Of a stretch of 64,000 bases of DNA, positions 1 to 11,858 are shown one piece after another. Origin of the DNA: Tomocerus qinae (taxonomy: Eukaryota > Arthropoda > Collembola > Entomobryomorpha > Tomoceridae); assembly GCA_020055645.1 (NCBI GenBank), contig CM034548.1:40726296-40790295 (forward strand), given 5' to 3'. Made by a program: the position numbers and the translations under genes. Position 1 is the stretch's first letter, and the number at the start of each line of letters is the position of its first letter. Below the pieces are notes generated by a model, which saw only the letters and a program-made list of their open reading frames with translations, searched no databases and had not been told where the DNA came from.

Positions 1-333
1 TAGAAAAGGATCCTGGTGAGGGATAGCCATGATAAGAGATTGGTGTCGACAACGACTGCTCATCTACAGAGAGATGACTATCGGTGCGAGCCGCGGGGAC
101 AATTACGTTATAGTGTGGTGAGTACTCGGGGTTGAATGCGTGCTGGTGCGTTGGCGGTGCTGGAGATTTGTTAATGTACTGGAAAAACGGGAAGTGCTTG
201 GTGCCAGGTCGGGGAGGGAAGAGAGATGCGGGCGAGAACGAAAAGTGTGCTGACAAGCCCAGTTGCCGGTGCCGATCTAATGAATACAGTGCTGAGCTGG
301 TGCCAGTGAAATCAAGTGCGGTCGGACCAACGG
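1..333 (-). CDS. Gfrl: Probable Gfrl exon after domain 2 (partial, runs off left edge)
   Basis: On the minus strand a T-rich tract ends in ctcactcacag at 334-344, followed by 110 stop-free codons reaching the window edge. The exon begins with two bases (CC) that complete the single G left by the upstream exon ending at 2123, so the phase fits. The translation starts AVGPTALDFTGTSS and is rich in Pro, Ser, His, Phe and Tyr (for example FNPEYSPHYN and SYHGYPSPGS). It has no cysteine, so it is not a GFRa domain. The best reading is a flexible linker after domain 2, leading to a third domain or the membrane anchor beyond the window. The plus strand is also open over much of this stretch (132-437), but without splice or family support. 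I infer membership of the gene from phase, strand, position and openness, not from homology. Confidence 0.55.
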
Positions 334-2122
334 CTGTGAGTGAGTCAAGTACAAGCAGCAATCACAAAAACATACCAAGAAATCCCGCCCTCCCACAATT
401 CAGCACAAATACAGACATGAACTGCTATACCGACTGATCTGTACAAGTGATCTCATTGCAGAAGAGCGAAGAACAAAGAAATACGTGAGACTCAATAGAG
501 ATCAATATATATAGACAGTGTGAGTTATCATAAATAAAGCAAGTGAGTGCTATCATCTCAAATTTCTTTCATGGCTACTCCTACTCTTTAAATAAGTCAC
601 TAATTATCATAATAATATAGTATAATAATGTGCTTTAAAGATTAGTAAGTACAAGTACAACTAAATGTTACGGTGATTGATCATTGCAAACGTCGCTATT
701 CTAAGTAGAGTTAGCTAGCTCTAGATATCACACACTCATTCACAATCCATTAACACCCATTCAAGTTGCATCTCACATCTTGTCTCTATGTCACTATGGT
801 ACTGTAGGAACTAGATCAAACTAACTAGAACAGTTCAGTCAGATTACTCTAAATCTAAATTGTTAGATACGTCTAGCATCTAGAACACAGGTTAAGATCT
901 CTCATGCCGCAGCAGATCAATCTAGATTTAGGTATAACTACTTACTGGTTTTATGCACACACAATGGTCAGTGTCAGTGCTATCCCTTACACAGGATTTC
1001 CCTCATCCCTTATTGTAATATAAATATAGCAGCAAAAATTAGACTTTTCAATTAGATTTTTCAAAGAAAATGCAGGGCACTAAGCTAGTTCATCACTAGG
1101 CAAGTATAACAACTTAACTACAAAATTACTGTTCACAGGCTAACTAATAAGGTAGACTATTTGTTAACGTAATTCTAAAATCTTGATATATGCCTATACA
1201 CTTAATACCTATATATACTTAATGCCTATACTTAATAAAGCTACAACTTTGGTGTATTGGCGTATAATAGATTATACTACAGCTAAGTACTAATAAGTAG
1301 TACTATACAGACGATCTAACACTTTTAGGGAGAATAAATATATTATGCCACTAAAATATTTATATAGATATACTATTTAAGTAGCTAACTATTTATTATA
1401 TCCTATAATATAGTATATAGTAAGTTAATGTTGATTTATAATTGTATTATGAATTATATTTGTTAATACATATAAAAGCATGCCTTGACTGTCAAGTAAG
1501 GTGTATCCAAAAAAGTAGTATGATTTTAGACGATACTCTAATTTGTCATGCGGATAAACTATAGTGACATTAGATGACCTTAAATGAGTCTCCAATTTGT
1601 TAGACTACCGGCTTAAATTAAATGTTAGTGCTTATAATGAAAGTATAGATACTAATTAATTGTTGATCCACACGTTATACAAGAGCTTGCGTATTTCAAC
1701 TTGTTAAAAGCACACACTCACGTCCATTCTCTTAAAGTGTAAGAGTAAGTAGTTAGTAGGTGGCCACCTACTTGGTATTTACGAAAAATGTAGTGACGAA
1801 TTAAATGAATCACGCTAAAAGTTGCATGTGGCAATTCAGTCTATCAATCAATAGCTAAATCGAGCAAAGTTTCAAACAATGCAAATCGCTATCTAATGTC
1901 ATGTCACGAACGAGTTATCAAATGGTAAGTTAAATATAGAAGAAATGAGTTTTGTATGCTAGGAACTAAATTGACTACTGATTGAGAAGATTACAAACCA
2001 ATGAATAATCTAATTAAAATTAGTAATTACTTGAAATTGTGGTGGTAGTTATTTTGGTTGCAATATAAATAATTATCATCGCAAAGTATAACATTCAACA
2101 AAAATTCGTTCAATAAACTTAC
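334..2122 (-). other. Intron between domain 2 and the putative linker exon
   Basis: This is AT-rich sequence between a donor reading gtaagt on the minus strand (2117-2122) and the proposed acceptor at 334-335. I saw no convincing coding segment, RNA gene or mobile element in it. The left 150 bases are less AT-rich than the rest. Confidence 0.55.
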
Positions 2123-2244
2123 CCACGCAAGTATTGTAGTTGACCTCTTGGAAGATTCGGTCACATTTTTGGTTACCATTGGGGCATATGCAGCCAAACA
2201 TTGGCGACAATCTCAATTTGATCCACGCGTTGTGGCAAAGCTCC
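2123..2244 (-). CDS. Gfrl: GDNF-receptor-like protein, exon for second half of domain 2
   Basis: The exon lies between an acceptor (atatgcag) and a gtaagt donor and encodes 40 full codons plus one base at each side. The translation begins ELCHNAWIKLRLSPMFGC and continues ICPNGNQKCDRIFQEVNYN before TCV. The run L-x-x-S-P-M-F-G-C-x-C-P, then C-x-x-I/F and N-x-C, is the signature of the second half of a GFRa-type domain. It supplies five of the ten cysteines of domain 2. GFRa-family proteins are extracellular co-receptors; in vertebrates they bind GDNF-family ligands and work with RET or NCAM, and the fly family member has been linked to Ret and FasII. The exon joins the one at 2657-2513 across a phase-2 intron (GG|G, a glycine) and leaves one G for the next exon. 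Confidence 0.93.
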
Positions 2245-2512
2245 CTGCATATCAATAAATTTTCAAAATGTTATTTTCATCTCCGTCTCACACTGAGCTT
2301 AACTCACCTATAGGTACGTGCTTATAATAACAATATCCATGCAGTGTCGACAATAACATTAAAAGGCATGAATTTAGCAATTAAACAACAAATATCCCGC
2401 TGCGAGCCAATTAGCATCATTATTCACTAATTACACATTGGTATTCAGTTAAAGAATTTTTAAATGTGGATAAATTGTATAATAGAGTGGGGACTACAAA
2501 TCAGAAACTTAC
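2245..2512 (-). other. Short phase-2 intron within domain 2
   Basis: This 268-base AT-rich intron has a gtaagt donor on its right side (2507-2512) and a tatgcag acceptor on its left side. It splits domain 2 after the residues CRMDDG. Nothing else is recognisable in it. Confidence 0.9.
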
Positions 2513-2657
2513 CCATCGTCCATTCTGCATATATTTTCGTGCACTTTACATTGATTTTTAAAGTCACGGTACAACTGAAAGCATTTGTTCTCTTTCTTAC
2601 AAACGTCCAGAGCGTAATCACATGTTGGTAAAGCGTCCACAGGATAAGGATCTTTTT
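2513..2657 (-). CDS. Gfrl: GDNF-receptor-like protein, exon for first half of domain 2
   Basis: The exon lies between a gtgcag acceptor and a gtaagt donor. It holds 47 full codons, with two bases at its start that complete a Glu codon (G|AA) and two at its end. After a short linker (KDPYPVDALP) it reads TCDYALDVCKKENKCFQLYR and then DFKNQCKVHENICRMDDG. The spacing C-x6-C-x5-C-x10-C-x6-C is the first half of a GFRa-like domain, with the typical C-x-x-A near the first cysteine. Together with 2244-2123 it gives ten cysteines, a complete domain 2. The CKVHENICRMDD segment followed by ELCHNAW resembles arthropod Gfrl closely, which is why I use that symbol. Orthology is judged from memory and not from an alignment. 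Confidence 0.93.
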
Positions 2658-5201
2658 CTGCACAAATAATAAAAGGTTAAAGATTAAAATATTGCACCAT
2701 TGGACTACTAAAATTACATAGATGATTCACAATGAGAATAAAATGGAGAAAAATCTTTTTTTCAAAATTAAAAGTGGAGAGTGAGAGTAATGTTTCCTCT
2801 AAGCAAACAAATGTGCGGGATAGACATTTGCATGAAAGTAAGGCAGAGGAGCGTCCATACGCAACGCACATAAACGGAGACGGAAAGGACTCATTTAATA
2901 AAACGAATTGCCTAACATGATATGTACGTGTGTAGCAATTTATAGTGAGTCAAATATTCACAATCATGCGGAAGATGAGGTCCCCACAACTGACAACAAG
3001 ATTTATTCTACTGCAATTTAAGTTGGCCATAATTTCAATGATAAAGGCACCAAAGTGGTTTCGTGGTCTCCTTTACAAGCGTCTCGTCCTCTCTATTGCA
3101 TTGCCCTTATGTGTAAGTCTGTAAGAAGCAATCTTAGTCTCACGATCAAACCAAGACCAGATGTACCATATACTACTATTATATTATTATTATTACAAGT
3201 AACCCCTACATTCCCAACCCACATCTACTACACACCATTATATATTTACCTCTATTTATACATCTTTCTTCCAATGCACTCTGTCTTTATGTGGACATAT
3301 ATCTCAAGGAGCTAGATGCTTCCTCCCTTAAACTACTTATTATAATAAGGATATGATATAGCATTATAGTACATTGGGTTGAACTAAAGTAAGTTCCATA
3401 AGAGTCTACATACTATTCCTGTGTATTTAAGTACATATAACTACTTATTGCACCATTACATCCTCATTCATGGAACATTTCAGATTGCAAATTGCAGTTG
3501 AACTTTACAGTTACAGGTACAATAGTAGCAGAAGATACATTACAGTGTACTTTCTCTGTGACTATTTCTTCTCGCTGCCTTGACTCATGACCATATAAAT
3601 CGCACGTAGCCCAAACGCCAGACTTTTCTTTGCTCTCTATTTCATTTCTGCATTTCAAGAACGAGACTAAACCTTTCCCTTGTCAGCTGTCGACTTGTGA
3701 ATTGCGATGAATCATAAAGGACGAATATTATTAGACAGGAACTGTGGAGACTAACTTCCTACTCTGCATACTCTGTCATCAGATGTATACATTGAGTGCA
3801 TATACTACTGATATAATAATATTATGTATTGGGCATAGAGAGGAGCCGGTCATGGAAGTGAAAGCGGCTCATGGCAAGGCAAACAATAATAGATTTGCCT
3901 GACTTGACACGAAGCGTTAGTTTCTGCAAATCCTAATCCGACTTTCACCGAGGAGAAGGTGACAACATCTTTCTGCCTGTAAACTAACAATAAGTAGCCA
4001 GTGAGCTACCTTCACCTATGCAGTATATAAGTTGAGCATTTAGTAGAAGAAGGGGAGGGAGTATATTAGAAGACGAGCGTTAATACGAGATAGTGACATG
4101 ATGGCGTGATAGGCATGCAATGTCGGTGGCGGATGGTAAAGTTCCTAATACCAGCCAGCTCTATTATAATAACGCTGAAAATTCCTCCTCTGAATGTTAA
4201 CTAGTAGGAAGACGGGGATGCGAGATGACAATCCCGTGGAGTTGGTAATCCTGTACAGAGCTCCTTGCCACCTTCGTCGCTTCATCATTCTCCGTATCTC
4301 CATCCAGTTCACACTTCCTTCAGATATATGAGCCTCCCCACGAATTATTACTTTCAGAGATTACCTAAGCAGTCTCACTTTAATTTCCTTTTCCCTATCC
4401 CTATTCTTATCTTTCTTAATTCTCATAATAACTAATAACTAATAAAAATCACATATTTTCCCTTTGTTACACTCCTCACTCATCCCACTATTTATTATTC
4501 TACGTGACTGTATCCATCCAGACATCCTCTGTATTTGAATTCCCACTTACTTATTATTACATTACCTATATACAAAATGCAGCCTTTGAGGTATTTCCAT
4601 TTCCTACCGACTACCATCTGCATCTGTCGACTTGACTTACAAATGCAATTTATCTCGCAAGTATTTGCAATTTAATACAATCTCTCTAATTAAATTCTCT
4701 GTTTCTCAACACATTATCCCTGCTGCATATTATGCTATTAAATGTTATGTATATAAATAACTATAGTGGGACCATGTAAGTCTTCCCTTAGAGAAGCTCA
4801 TCCTTAACCGACTTTTTTAATCAAGATGAGTGTCGATTCCTACCTTCTGCTAATTTACATGCCTTTATAACATCATGTAGTCATTCTGAGTATTACTTAG
4901 ATATTCTTCGAAAGATATTACCGGCGGATTTCTACTCTCTCTATTGCCAGCATTACAAATAGGATTAAACTTTTGTTTGCCTTATTCTACACAAACAATA
5001 ATAACACTCTATGTTATTAAATTTAACAATTTGACAAAAAATTCACTATAACTATTAATTCGACTTTTTCGTTAACTAATTAAACAAACCCCAACTCATA
5101 ATGAAAAAATACTACAAAAGGTATATAAAGGAATGAGTGATTGCAGATAAAAAAGTGTTCTATATAATATGATGATAATGAATGAGTGAAAATAGACTAA
5201 C
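2658..5201 (-). other. Phase-1 intron between domains 1 and 2
   Basis: This intron of about 2.5 kb joins the domain 1 exon (donor gttagt) to domain 2 (acceptor gtgcag). It is AT-rich throughout. Short open frames at 2732-2920, 3055-3315 and 3464-3658 have no family features. I saw no mobile element or RNA gene. Confidence 0.88.
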
Positions 5202-5372
5202 CCTTTTCCTTGACGAAAGAACACGGATGGTCAAAGAGGTAATCACGGAATGTGTTGCAGGCTGGATCCGAGCTTGGCTCACGACATAAGCAGGTCGGAG
5301 CAAAGTATGGAAAGGCTTGTAAGGTTCTCAGAGCAGCTTGACATTTCTTGACTGTTACTGTCGAGCAAGCAA
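5202..5372 (-). CDS. Gfrl: GDNF-receptor-like protein, exon for second half of domain 1
   Basis: The exon has a good acceptor (tttctttttacag) and a gttagt donor. It contains 56 full codons plus two bases at the start (completing G|TT, Val) and one at the end. The translation contains ACSTVTVKKCQAALRTLQAF, then PYFAPTCLCREPSSDPACNT and FRDYLFDHPCSFVKEK. The order C-x7-C-x-x-A-L-x-x-L-x-x-F, then P-T-C-x-C and D-P-x-C, then F-x-x-x-L-x-x-x-P-C, is the second half of a GFRa domain and the part I recognised most readily as Gfrl-like. It adds six cysteines to the four encoded by the exon 32 kb upstream, giving a ten-cysteine domain 1. Confidence 0.94.
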
Positions 5373-8300
5373 CTGTAAAAAGAAAACAATTGGGTCCATT
5401 ATAATAACTTATGGTTCAATTAGAATCACTTTTGTATTTATTTCTTAAGTTACACTAAAATTGTATTTGTATCCATTACATGCACAGCTACTCCTTTTTT
5501 TACTTCTAAAGATCAAATTATCAAGACGACGGAGTGTAAACTGTCCTTAGGAAAACTGAATTTCTTCAAAAATACAAAGAGACTACTAGCTCAGACTGTC
5601 ACACAATTACATGCAGTATCTATAGACTGCAAGCAGTAATTTGGTTGTACTTAGCTAGAATTAAGTAAATGGCTGTGATAATAATTTAGTTGATTGGTAG
5701 TTGTGGAATATACCGCTGACAAAAGTTAAGAGAGAGATTAAAATTAATCCTAATGTAATTTAATAGCAGTAAACAATGCAGGACTTTAGTGACTATGTAA
5801 TTTGTATGAGTGCTACATGACTCCATGTGCAATTCTCTTGTAAAAGTTTAAGCTACAGACTACAAACAAGCACAAGCTGCAATTAGACTCTGAAAAACAA
5901 GTCCCATTTAAATGCTAACTACTCCTTAAATGAATAAAAAAGGAAAATGTAGGTTAGTGTGTTCAAGCATGTCCTAATACTGCAAGTACTTGTAAAAAAG
6001 ACTCATCCAGCGTGCGAGTAACAATATCAAGGAAAAATAAAAGAGTGCGTAGATAAGTAAATAGTCGTTACTTAGAGGAGTGGGTAACTAATTGTAAGTA
6101 CATAACCGAAAAGGAAATTGTGGCTGTGCTATGCTGAGATAGCAGTACACAGAAGAAGTGAAAGTACGCCCAGAAGACAAAATAATGAGATGAAGCTGGA
6201 AAGAAACACAAGTAGACGGCAACAAACGACAGGCAATTAAGTAAATTCAGAACAGCTCAACTTGAGCCTTGTCTAACCGCCGAGCCTGCTTCCTGATTAC
6301 ACAAGTTTATTCTTCACAACAGTGACTGTGGGAGAGTCGCTAGGAGTAAAAGGAGAAATTGGGCCTTCCTTGGTCGGAACTTTTTCTTGTGTCCTCACAA
6401 TCCCTCCTTCTAAATAGCTACGAACCGAGTCTTTGTTTAAAACTTATTGTTAGTCCATTAAATAGCAAAGCAAAGGCTGAACATCCCAACTGAAAACATT
6501 TACAAGCAGATAAACATTCTATTGCACTATCGATTTCACAAGAACACACTTTTCGTTAACTACTTAACTTGTTTACCTATCAATTTGTAACTAATTATAC
6601 TGGCAACAGTCATGAAACCCTTTTCTAATCATGTAATGGCACCACCGATTGTGAGAAATCGTCAAAATAAATTACCAGTACACTATGGCACTGGCACCAG
6701 AACACTATCACTGCTTTCTGACCCATATAGATTTAACCTATCAATATATTGAATTATCCCCGGTTCAATAACCTTCTAAACTTGTTCTTCCCACCTTAAA
6801 ATTGTTTGGATTTATATACTGAAGTTTAATGTAGAGTTGAAATGAAATGCTCTCCTTTTAAGTATCTGGAAGGAAACGTGATGATAAGTAATTGACAAGA
6901 GTAATAACTTCTTTTAAACCAAATTCATGTAGCAACGAATTGCATGGTCTATGAATTGCGTGGTACTAACTAAGTGATTGGAGTTAATAATTGTATCTAA
7001 TACAGGAGTTTAGCTGAGCATTTCATGTAGGTATAAAAATTGGTAGGCTTAAATGTACTCATAATAACAGTAATTGATCTCATTCAGGTGAACTTAAGAC
7101 TAAATTATTGGATTGCATTTTGCTGGGTACTTTTAAATGACTGTGGCAGTATTTATGTCCCTTTTCAAATTGCAAGCTTAGCGTAATTGATCTGCATAAC
7201 GTTTCTGTGGAATTTAGAGCACAGTTCGATTAAAAGGAGTCAACATTACATGACTAGCTACTGCTGTTTGGTGGATATCTCCATTATTATGCAAACTTCC
7301 CACAACGTCATAACATACGGTTCAATATTGTGTTTTCCGAGGTTCGTCATGGTTTACTGCTATGAACAAACATTCCATCCGAAGATATGTATAAAATATG
7401 GTAGGGTATTAGAGACAGAGGGAATGACAGCTAGTAGGTTAGTAATAAATGTGCTGTGTTTGTAGTGCAGTGTTCTGTAGTTGTAGATCGAGATGTTGTT
7501 CTTGCGTATGTGTGTAAAGTGTAATGTAATGTCTATATGGAAAGTGAATGACGTGGCGTGGTATGCCATGACATTAAATGCACTGAAAGAGACAAATGCC
7601 ATTTTCGTTATATGTGACAGCTGTGGTGATGTTGATGTCGAGTTACTCGTCTCCCAGAATATCTCCATAGTGTATTGCTTGGTCATCAAGAACCCATTAA
7701 TAGAGATATACATCAAATGAAGGATGATGGAAATTGAGCACTGCTCAACATACTTTCTCCACTGCACTTTACACGTTTAACTTACATCAATCCTAGCATA
7801 ACATCACTAAGTTAAACTGAGAGTACCAAATCATGTTGACTCTCCTTACAATTTATGCACATACATTTAGACATACTTGAGATAGATCAATCTGAACATA
7901 AAAGCACAATACATCTACTATACACACTTTGTCCACTGATGGATCTTATGCACTTACATACTTAGACAGGTTGCATACCACTCTCTCTGCAAATTATTTA
8001 CTAATACTCATTTCTATCCCAAACACGTGCAACACAAACAAAATCCGTCTCATGCACATAATCATACTTATGCCCAAAATAGACTTTACTGACAAGTTTT
8101 AAAATTAACTGTTGCAAAATTTAGATATCTAGAACAATTAATATATACAGTTAGATTACAATTTGAATTTGTGTACTGGTACTCGTATAACTGTAATAAC
8201 TATTACAGGTAATTAAATAATAATAATAGCACAGAGATAGAATTTATTTCCTTGTACAGAAGTTTAGTTATTTTCATTGCTTAATATATTTTAAGCTTAA

Positions 8301-9645
8301 CATTTGGTACTAAATACAAAGATTACCGTGCAACAGTAGTAACTGCATCTTAAATGTTATTAAATACAAGAGAATCCGTACTGCATCATTGCATACTGCA
8401 TTTGTTTGCGTGCAGCGTTTTGTAGTTTCAATTCTGAACTGTTGTAAACCATATTGAATGCCATGCCGACAATCTAATTGCTAGATGTATATATTGTACT
8501 ACTCGTGTAGTATGTACAAAAATTTTAAATCTGCATAATGCGAAAGTCTGGCAACTAGATACACAGACATGAGAATACTAGAGACAGGGAGAACAGAAGG
8601 AGAAATATACGTGGAGCAGAATGGAACAGATTTTCTTTTGCTTAAATTAAATATTGTCGAGCACAATCTGCATCGCAGTGATATATGATAGTTTCAGACG
8701 ATAAAGAAGTCACTCCCTGGAGTTCCCAAAGAATATTCCTCCGTTCTACAAATTCTCAATATTCGTGACTTTGCTCTGCCCAAATATTCTTACCACCGCT
8801 ACACAAAAACAAATATTATAGAAACCGTATTGCAATGCACCATTCCAGGTTCAAGACCCTCTGCGTAGTTTTCATCAAATTCCATCATCTATATCTCCCG
8901 TGCGTTATTTGTTTGCAAGAAAATTTGGAAAACAAAAGAAAATATGATTTCTGAAATTTTGTCTGTTAAGACTTTCCTTGTAAAACATTTTAGATGGATT
9001 CTTTGAAATTTTTTTTACTTATGGTCTTATGGTGAAGCATGCACAAAAACTTTGACTCTGCGGGTTACGAGATAACAAAGTTATTGTTAATTTTGAAAAT
9101 ATTCATATTCTTAAAAGGTGCATAAATTAAAGTTCAACAATTTCTGTGCTACTGTACATCATACTTTTTTGTCCTTATTCAGTTTAATCCGTTTATATGG
9201 CCCAGTCACTACATACATTAATTTGTAGCCTAAACTTCATGTTAAAATCTGGAAAAGGCTTCAGAACTGAAATGGGACGCTATGGGACTTTTCATTCATA
9301 AGATAAATATACCTATATTATATAGTCATCAAATATATTGTACACGGTGACAAATAATTGATTTTCGTATTTTTATGTTTTAAAGTAATTATTATTGCAT
9401 AGATGATAAAATGATGTTAATTGTGTAAATATTCTCTACATAGTCCTGAAATATTTTTAATTTCCACTGTTTTCGTAACTTGAGACATTTATTATTATCT
9501 ATTTACGATTATATGTATTTTAATTAGTGGAATTAGACTGATTCTGTCAAAAGCTGTTGTGATTTTTAATGACAACTATTAAAATTCAGAAGAAATGAAA
9601 ATGGCGTAGAGACTAAAGAAGATAGGATAGAATGATTACGTGCCA
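5373..9645 (-). other. Giant intron, 3' portion (downstream of the LTR element)
   Basis: AT-rich intronic DNA between the domain 1 acceptor and the retrotransposon. Opposed open frames at 7187-7767 on both strands look like chance: neither has conserved motifs, and several begin without ATG. I found no RNA gene. Confidence 0.8.
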
Positions 9646-9649
9646 CTGT
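9646..9649. repeat. Target-site duplication, left copy (ctgt)
   Basis: The four bases ctgt lie directly next to the left LTR and recur next to the right LTR at 12998-13001. Four-base duplications are usual for Ty3/Gypsy-type integration. The match sets the ends of the element exactly. Confidence 0.8.
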
Positions 9650-10116
9650 TGTTAGTGAGAAGGGTAGCACACTATTCGCAAACCAGTCACTAAACTAATA
9701 ATATAAAGTCAACGGATGCGGTGCAAGTATGATTGCCGGTTCTCGGGGGATGAATTCTATTATGCCACAATACAGTAATGCCAGTTCAACGCAATAATAG
9801 TTTATCTCACAGTTCAATTATTATTTAGCCAGATTCAATAGGAAATGATAAGTATTAACTGAAAGAATAAAGAATTAGTAAATCAATTGTAATTCAAAAT
9901 ATGATTCGAAGGAATGGCGAAGCACGACAGGCAGACCACAACAAGATTGTCGTTGCAGGAGCTAGAGCCGAAGAGTAGTGGTCGGGGCCTAAGCCCGAAG
10001 AAGAGTGTTCTGAGTCAGTTGGGTTTCGTCTTCGTTGTTTGATTTGCTCCTCCTCTCCCTCTGCCGCTCATTTCTCTTATAGTGCATCAGCGCAGGCCAT
10101 ATTATACGGCCTAATA
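9650..10116 (-). repeat. 3' LTR (left copy)
   Basis: This 467-base repeat is nearly identical to 12531-12997. In element sense it starts TATTAGGCCG and ends CTCACTAACA, so it lacks the common TG...CA ends, which is known for gypsy-group elements. The two differences I see between copies lie in the stretch around 10021-10035 (ttgggtttcgtcttcg against ttgagtttcgtcgtcg). Confidence 0.92.
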
Positions 10117-10128
10117 CTCTCCCCCTCC
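10117..10128 (-). other. Polypurine tract
   Basis: On the minus strand the bases read GGAGGGGGAGAG and abut the start of the 3' LTR. This is the position and composition expected of the plus-strand primer of a retrotransposon, and it confirms minus orientation. Confidence 0.8.
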
Positions 10129-11486
10129 GACTTCGTGAATCCGATTTTTGAGGATGAACGAACCGAAAAACTATAATGTAGAGGTGAAGAGTTTCATTGT
10201 TAACTTGCAGAGCTGGAGAAGAAAGATAGAATTTAGTATGATTTTAAATGCAAATTTTTAAATTGTCCGAATTCTTATGAATAATTAAAATAAATTGGTG
10301 CTTCTTGAACGTTATAGAATGATAATACGAATTTTAGGGTTATCAAAAGTTATCTGTTTAGTGAAAGTTTAATCTCAGATCTCGTTAATTGGTGGAAGTT
10401 AGGAAATGCCAAATAATTCGGCACACGTCACGATTAGACATCTTTGGATTTTGACACCAAAGCTGGTTGCAGTTTTTTGATTTCGCTTTTCATATATTTA
10501 GACATTCTTAAGTATAACTGTGAGACAAAATATTTTTTATTAGCCAATTGAAATTGAATTTAAATTTGTTAGTATTATTGACAGAATGTTAATGACAAAG
10601 AGTATAACAAATAAGGAAAGGAATTATGGGAACTTCCCAAAGAGTCATAGTAAAGACAGTTAGCATGAAGTTGCTATTATTTTTAGAAAGTAGAATAATG
10701 GAATCTAACTATTAGAATAACTACGATAAATGTTTTTCATTTTGGTTGGTAGGAGTGGACCAAATAAAATTTTAAATTAATTTTTTCTTTCGTGGACAGT
10801 GGTTGTGAGAAACCTAAACTCTTGGCATTCGTACAAAGGTGTACATAGGAAATCACAATTGTGTTCATTCCAAGCCAAAAAATATTACTATTATCTTGGG
10901 AGGTCAGAAGGTTATTCCTATCCCTATTTGTGCGAGAGGCCTGTCGCCAGCTGCACTACCTACGAGGAAATATTTTCGCTGTAGGATTTTTATACAATGT
11001 GCGAGTAACATTTCGTCACTGCACTACCTATGAAGGACTGAGCCGTTATAGGATTTTCTATACATTGTGCGAGAAGGATTGCTCTAGCTGCACTACCTGT
11101 GAGAATTGTTAATTGCTACAGGATTTTTAATATACATAATATACAAAATACCACTCTTAATCGCGTACATTTTATCGTGAGAGAAAATCAGACTAAAATA
11201 TTCTATTATTTCTGATAGGCTAGGCTAGTAGATGCTAAACTTCAAGAAAATCTTTAATACGTTCAGGATTAGAACGACTGAAATAATCAGTAGAAATGTG
11301 ATTAAGGTTTCATGTTGTAGGAAATTCAATCTACGGATTAACTTATTTCATTAATGTGAAAGATTTGTAGTAATTAACGTTATTAGAATTTTATAATAAT
11401 TATAACTGAAAAATGTTTACATATTATATTAATAAATTAATGTAAATGAAATTATAAATATTTCTTTATGTCTCACGGAATTCCTC
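10129..11486 (-). other. Non-coding 3' interior of the LTR element
   Basis: About 1.36 kb between the end of the gag remnant and the polypurine tract, where pol would normally lie. I see no pol motif and no long open frame on the minus strand. It contains the three-unit tandem repeat at 10929-11135 and is otherwise AT-rich, so most of the coding capacity has been lost or replaced. Confidence 0.7.
10929..11135. repeat. Tandem repeat, three units of about 69 bases
   Basis: Three diverged units start at 10929, 10998 and 11066. Each begins tgtgcgag, has ctgcactacct about 20-30 bases later, and ends near a tAggatttttat-like stretch. They lie within the non-coding interior of the LTR element. Short plus-strand open frames across this stretch (10799-11112) are by-products of the repeat. 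A regulatory or packaging role is possible but is not shown by the sequence. Confidence 0.8.
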
Positions 11487-11855
11487 TCAAGTTCCAATGC
11501 TGTGCTTAATGAGGTCGTACCATTGCTTATTATCTTTTGCTAAAATGCTTGAGATTAAGTTAAACCAATGGTCACGGTCATAATGCTGTGCTCTAAGGTA
11601 AGTTTCAACGTCATCGAGATAGTGGTTTGCAGTGCTAGACTTAGAATTATAATAAGGAATTTTCATATTAGGATTAGGAGCATTAACAATAATTGGCCTG
11701 TTATGTAAATTTTGTGAAAAATGCTGTAGTGCAGGAGCAGCTGCATGTGCCTGTGGGTTACCAACAATACGGTTACCGCCCTCGGCATTTGCATCCAATG
11801 CAGCTTGTACTGTTTGTTGGATGTATCTCAAGCTGGGTAGTTGAAGATATTGAAA
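11487..11855 (-). pseudogene. gag-like capsid fragment of the LTR element
   Basis: An open frame of 122 codons on the minus strand is bounded upstream by TAA (11856-11858). The first ATG falls only midway, before KIPYYNSKSS. The segment KIPYYNSKSSTANHYLDDVE followed by TYLRAQHYDRDHWFNLISSI and KDNKQWYDLI fits the start of a Gypsy-type capsid: a short (I)-x-x-(F/Y)-x-G/S-K motif, a helix with V-E-x-Y-L, and an L-x-x-x-A/D-x-x-W-Y-D-L helix. The N-terminal part is Ala-, Asn- and His-rich. The frame stops right after IKHSIGT, so most of the capsid and any zinc knuckle are missing. With no clear start codon and an early stop it is probably a remnant. A frameshift upstream is possible, because other minus-strand frames are open just before it. 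Confidence 0.65.
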
Positions 11856-11858
11856 TTA

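Noticed and set aside
132-437. Plus-strand open frame of 101 codons with several cysteines
   Set aside because: The opposite strand is open over the overlapping stretch and fits the receptor gene by strand, phase and acceptor. The plus frame has no splice sites or domain that I recognise.
7187-7767. Overlapping frames on both strands of 75-135 codons
   Set aside because: Opposed frames cannot both be real, and neither shows motifs or splice context.
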